Shown: one piece after another, positions 61,161-64,000 of the stretch | Layout: each line of letters begins with the position of its first letter | Position numbering within the stretch: the first letter of the stretch is position 1 | DNA from: Anaerolineaceae bacterium | GTDB lineage: Bacteria; Chloroflexota; Anaerolineae; Aggregatilineales; Phototrophicaceae | Direction of reading: 5' to 3' | NCBI GenBank assembly: GCA_020634135.1 | Contig: JACKCG010000004.1 | Location: 310,001 to 374,000, forward strand | Length of the DNA: 64,000 nt | Notes under the pieces: generated by a model | What the model saw: only the letters and a program-made list of their open reading frames with translations | Told to the model about the DNA's origin: nothing | The model's database searches: none | Program-made: the position numbers and the translations under genes

Positions 61161-61183
61161 GGGGAGTGGATCATGCACTCCCC
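61161..61183. terminator. Hairpin between convergent MFS and ABC permease genes
   Basis: Perfect 8-bp arms GGGGAGTG and CACTCCCC with a 7-base loop. Flanks are only mildly T-rich, so it is a moderate terminator candidate for both strands. Confidence 0.6.
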
Positions 61184-61191
61184 AGATTACC

Positions 61192-63234
61192 TTATTGCAG
61201 CCGAGGAATAGCGGCAACCGGCTTTTCCCGCAGGATGCCACGTGCCGGCAGCCAGGCCGCCAGTGATGCAATCATAGGCGCAACAATTACGCCAACGAAT
61301 CCCATAACCGCCGCAGGCTGTACCGAAGCCAGTGCCGCTGCCCACAGGTTCTGTGAAACGCCGATGCTGTTTAGTCCGTAGGTCATCACAATAATTACCA
61401 GGACGCCTATCCCGGCCAGGAACCCGACCACGCCGCCAACGATGCCCAGAAGTGCGGCCTCACTAATGATGAGATTGCGCATCTGGGTGCGGGTCGTACC
61501 GACGGCGCGCAGCAAGCCGAACTCGTGACGCCGTTCATCCATACTCATCATCATGGTGTTGACGACACCGAAAGCCGCTGCGAAGGTCGCTAACAGGAGC
61601 ATGGCGTTGAGTGAAACATTGACGATGTCGAGCGAATCTTCCAGCACGACCATGAACCCGGTAATCTGTACGGTGTGCAGTGTCGGGTACGTTGTTACCA
61701 GAGCATCGAGTGCAGCCTGAAATGTAACAGGGTCAGTGTCGGCATACGGGACGACCAGCACCAGCGCCGGGTTCATATCGGTGATCTGGTCGCGCACGGT
61801 GTCACTGATAATGGATGCCCCGGCGACACCTGATCCGATCCCCGCAATTGTGCATTCCAGCGGGCCATCACGCCCGGTCACGCTGATCGTGTCGCCCAGC
61901 CCGGCATTATGCCGCGCTGCGACTGCCGGGACGACCAGCACCCCACACCCGGCCTCCATGATCGGCAAGGCGAAATCCCAATCCCCCTCGGTAAAGGTGA
62001 ACATGGATTGGGTATTGCGTGCCAGTGTTGGGTCTAGCATATAGGAGAAGTAGGCGTCGCCCAGGAATGATATTTCCGGCACGACGACGAAGTAGCTGGA
62101 GACGGTATAGGCGCTGCTCTCAACTGTATCCAGGATGGCCTGAAGTTCTTCCTCGGTCAACAGGATCGAATCCAGATCAAGTGCGATTGTTGCGCCCCAT
62201 CCGTTCAGAATATCCACCCGCGTGATGAACAACGCATTTTGCTCTTCGGCGGGTTTCATGGATGAGCCAATGCCGTATAGCAAGAAGAATTTCAGGAAAC
62301 CTGTCAGCCCGATGAGTACCAATAGTGCGAACGCCAGTGTGAATACTGTGAGTGAGGTTCTGCCACGTGCGCGCTGGACGTTATCGGTTACCAGTCGCCC
62401 AATCGTGCCGGGCATCAGCCGTTTGCCAAGCCGGGCTGCCAGGCTGATGAGGGCGGGGAGGACAAGGCCGACACCAGCCAGCCACAACCCGATAAAGAGC
62501 AGCGTCAGGGTAAAGTCAAGCGGGTAAGTAACCCATTCCCCAGGCGGTGCGGCGATGACGTAGGCCAGCAGGGCGGTCAGCAGCAGCGCCCCCAGTGCCG
62601 TTTTCCAGCGTGAGATGCCTTCAACCCCGGCGGCTTCCGGCTTGCGCAGCGCGTCCAGCGGCGCGACACGGGCGGCGCGGCGGGCGGGGATCAGTACCGA
62701 GAACAGCGTAATAGTCAACCCCATGACGGCGGCAAATACCACCACAGGCAGAGTAGGCGCAGCGTCGCCAAAAGCAAGCATTTCCCCGGCAATCTGTTTG
62801 ATAAAGGCGACCATCACCTGTCCCAGTACGCCACTCAATACGACACCGAGGACGACGCCGATCACCGCTAGCAGGGCGGCTTCAGCCAGGATTACACGCA
62901 TCACCTGCCCCTGTGTCATGCCCAGGGCGCGCAGCCCGCCGATCTGCTGGCGGCGCTGGGTAATCGCCATGCCGAAGGTGTTAAAAATCAGAAAGCCCCC
63001 GGCCATCATGACGGCGATGCCGATGAACAGCATGGCCGGGTCCAACATGCTGATCAACCCTTCCATCAAAACACGCAGTTCGTCCGATTTAAGAACCCCT
63101 TCACGCACCGACTCGATGATAATGCTGCCCGCAATCGTGACCGATACGCCGAGGATCACCGCCAGCACGCTCAGGAGCGAACGCACCCGGTGGGCGTTCA
63201 GGTTGTGCCAGGCCAGACCATAAATAGATCGCAT
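61192..63234 (-). CDS. ABC transporter permease of the MacB/FtsX type
   Basis: A 680-residue protein with two FtsX domains. The first (~75-185) contains FNTFGMAITQRRQQIGGLRALGMTQGQV and the second (~540-660) contains VVNTMMMSMDERRHEFGLLRAVGTTRTQM. Between them lie further helices and one large outer domain of about 200 residues. The first outer loop is short (about 30 residues) instead of holding a full MacB periplasmic domain. ATG 63234 (MRSIYGLAWHNL) lies eleven bases after the ATPase stop; a longer frame to 63300 is rejected because it overlaps that gene. Lipoprotein release or peptide/drug export are possible roles. Confidence 0.88.
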   Translation of the reverse strand: MRSIYGLAWHNLNAHRVRSLLSVLAVILGVSVTIAGSIIIESVREGVLKSDELRVLMEGLISMLDPAMLFIGIAVMMAGGFLIFNTFGMAITQRRQQIGGLRALGMTQGQVMRVILAEAALLAVIGVVLGVVLSGVLGQVMVAFIKQIAGEMLAFGDAAPTLPVVVFAAVMGLTITLFSVLIPARRAARVAPLDALRKPEAAGVEGISRWKTALGALLLTALLAYVIAAPPGEWVTYPLDFTLTLLFIGLWLAGVGLVLPALISLAARLGKRLMPGTIGRLVTDNVQRARGRTSLTVFTLAFALLVLIGLTGFLKFFLLYGIGSSMKPAEEQNALFITRVDILNGWGATIALDLDSILLTEEELQAILDTVESSAYTVSSYFVVVPEISFLGDAYFSYMLDPTLARNTQSMFTFTEGDWDFALPIMEAGCGVLVVPAVAARHNAGLGDTISVTGRDGPLECTIAGIGSGVAGASIISDTVRDQITDMNPALVLVVPYADTDPVTFQAALDALVTTYPTLHTVQITGFMVVLEDSLDIVNVSLNAMLLLATFAAAFGVVNTMMMSMDERRHEFGLLRAVGTTRTQMRNLIISEAALLGIVGGVVGFLAGIGVLVIIVMTYGLNSIGVSQNLWAAALASVQPAAVMGFVGVIVAPMIASLAAWLPARGILREKPVAAIPRLQ

Positions 63235-63244
63235 TCCACACCCC

Positions 63245-63988
63245 CTAGAGTTCCAGGTCAGCCATGACGGCGGCGACGGTCTGCGTGCGGGTCTTGCCAT
63301 CAGTCTTGTTCATATCAAGCGTGTTGACAATACTGCCGTCCTTGAGGAACACGACACGGTCAGCGGTTGCTGCGGCATGATGGTCGTGCGTCACCATGAT
63401 GATTGTCTGGTCATGGTCGTCGCAGGCGCGGCGCAGCAGATCCAGCACCGCCTGCCCGGATTGGCTGTCCAGGTTGCCGGTGGGTTCGTCGGCCAGCACG
63501 ATTTTGGGCTGTGTGACCAGTGCCCGCGCAATGGCGACGCGCTGCTGCTGTCCACCGGAAAGCTGGTGTGGTTTGTGGTCGTGGCGATCTCCCAGGCCGA
63601 TAAGTGCCAGCAAACCGGAAACGTGCTCCGGTTCGGGGCGTTTACCATCAATCACCAGAGGCAGTGCCACGTTTTCTGCGGCAGTCAGGGTAGGGAGCAG
63701 GTTGAAGAACTGGAAGATAAAACCAATCTGGCGGCGGCGGATCAGGGTGAGCTGGTCATCGGACATGCCCCGGTAACGTCGGCCATCCAGCAGCACATCG
63801 CCGCTGGTCGGATTATCCAATCCGCCGAGCAGGTGCAGCAAGGTGGATTTACCCGACCCGGACGGTCCCATGATAGCAACAAACTCGCCTGCCTCGATGT
63901 GAAAATCCACGCCTCGCAGAGCGTCCACCGTGACAGTGCCCATGTGGTACTGCTTGCTCAACTTCTCAGCTTGTAAAACAGCGGTCAT
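63245..63988 (-). CDS. ABC transporter ATP-binding protein of the MacB/LolD type
   Basis: A 247-residue ATPase with Walker A GPSGSGKSTLLHLLGG, signature LSGGQQQRVAIARAL, Walker B IVLADEPTGNLDS and VTHDHHAAATAD, all characteristic of the MacB/LolD group (DEPTGNLD). It drives the FtsX-type permease directly downstream by mechanical coupling. ATG 63988 is used, with a run of six G upstream at the window edge; an ATG at 63994 is also in frame. The promoter lies outside the window. Confidence 0.93.
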   Translation of the reverse strand: MTAVLQAEKLSKQYHMGTVTVDALRGVDFHIEAGEFVAIMGPSGSGKSTLLHLLGGLDNPTSGDVLLDGRRYRGMSDDQLTLIRRRQIGFIFQFFNLLPTLTAAENVALPLVIDGKRPEPEHVSGLLALIGLGDRHDHKPHQLSGGQQQRVAIARALVTQPKIVLADEPTGNLDSQSGQAVLDLLRRACDDHDQTIIMVTHDHHAAATADRVVFLKDGSIVNTLDMNKTDGKTRTQTVAAVMADLEL

Positions 63989-64000
63989 TATCATCCCCCC

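Noticed and set aside
63235..63300. Longer N-terminus for the FtsX-type permease
   Set aside because: It would overlap the ATPase gene and adds a Pro/Arg-rich stretch unlike the family; ATG 63234 fits better.

Overview
The window looks like a chromosomal piece of a Chloroflexota bacterium, probably of the Anaerolineae type. This is an inference from gene content and has not been tested by phylogeny. The supporting signs are several exported proteins built from SH3-like, LysM or PPC-like domains joined by Pro/Thr- or Pro/Thr/Glu-rich linkers, a DUF2277 protein, a very long YfhO-type membrane protein, and short dispersed GC-rich palindromes. The DNA is moderately GC-rich and densely coded on both strands. 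I see no rRNA, tRNA, CRISPR array, transposase, integrase or phage gene.

Layout. 1-7500: the end of a TetR regulator and a convergent PAP2-like membrane protein, then a minus-strand run. That run is DinB, flavodoxin and NUDIX (translationally coupled), a tungstate-type ABC importer (tupABC), a DUF692/MNIO-like TIM-barrel protein and folC. 7570-14265: a branched-chain amino acid importer, livKHMGF, ending in an acylphosphatase; livM carries a large extra membrane domain. 14494-22150: a haem-binding-domain protein, an orphan histidine kinase, an alpha/beta hydrolase, a heterodimeric ABC exporter with an attenuator-like leader, and an FHA protein. 22362-36434: mostly exported proteins (SH3/CARDB lipoprotein, SH3/LysM protein, subtilisin-like protease with beta repeats, Tyr-rich unknown protein), with an aldo/keto reductase, a YdcZ-like transporter, an M3 peptidase and a sarcosine-oxidase-like flavoenzyme between them. 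The protease gene and the Tyr-rich gene are both broken by apparent 1-base deletions.

36480-43298: VOC and DUF2277 proteins, a winged-helix protein, D-Ala-D-Ala ligase, a large PPC-repeat lipoprotein and an OmpR-type regulator. 43390-59537 is rich in glycan functions: a membrane GT2 divergent from the regulator, a PIG-V-like GT-C enzyme, two tandem GT1 enzymes, a 1436-residue YfhO/flippase fusion and an AT-richer GT4. Among these sit a nucleotidyltransferase, ilvE, a receiver protein, msrB and a flavin oxidoreductase. 59880-64000: an MFS exporter convergent with a MacB/FtsX-type ABC permease and its ATPase.

How it works together: one part handles uptake (tungstate, branched-chain amino acids) and small-molecule metabolism. 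The other part builds and decorates the cell envelope (glycosyltransferases, flippase fusion, secreted repeat proteins and proteases). The observations most worth a second look are the single-chain glycosyltransferase/flippase fusion with three in-frame palindromic inserts, the structured leaders of the exporter operon and livK, the enlarged LivM, the apparent ATA start of tupB, and the three clustered 1-base frameshifts.
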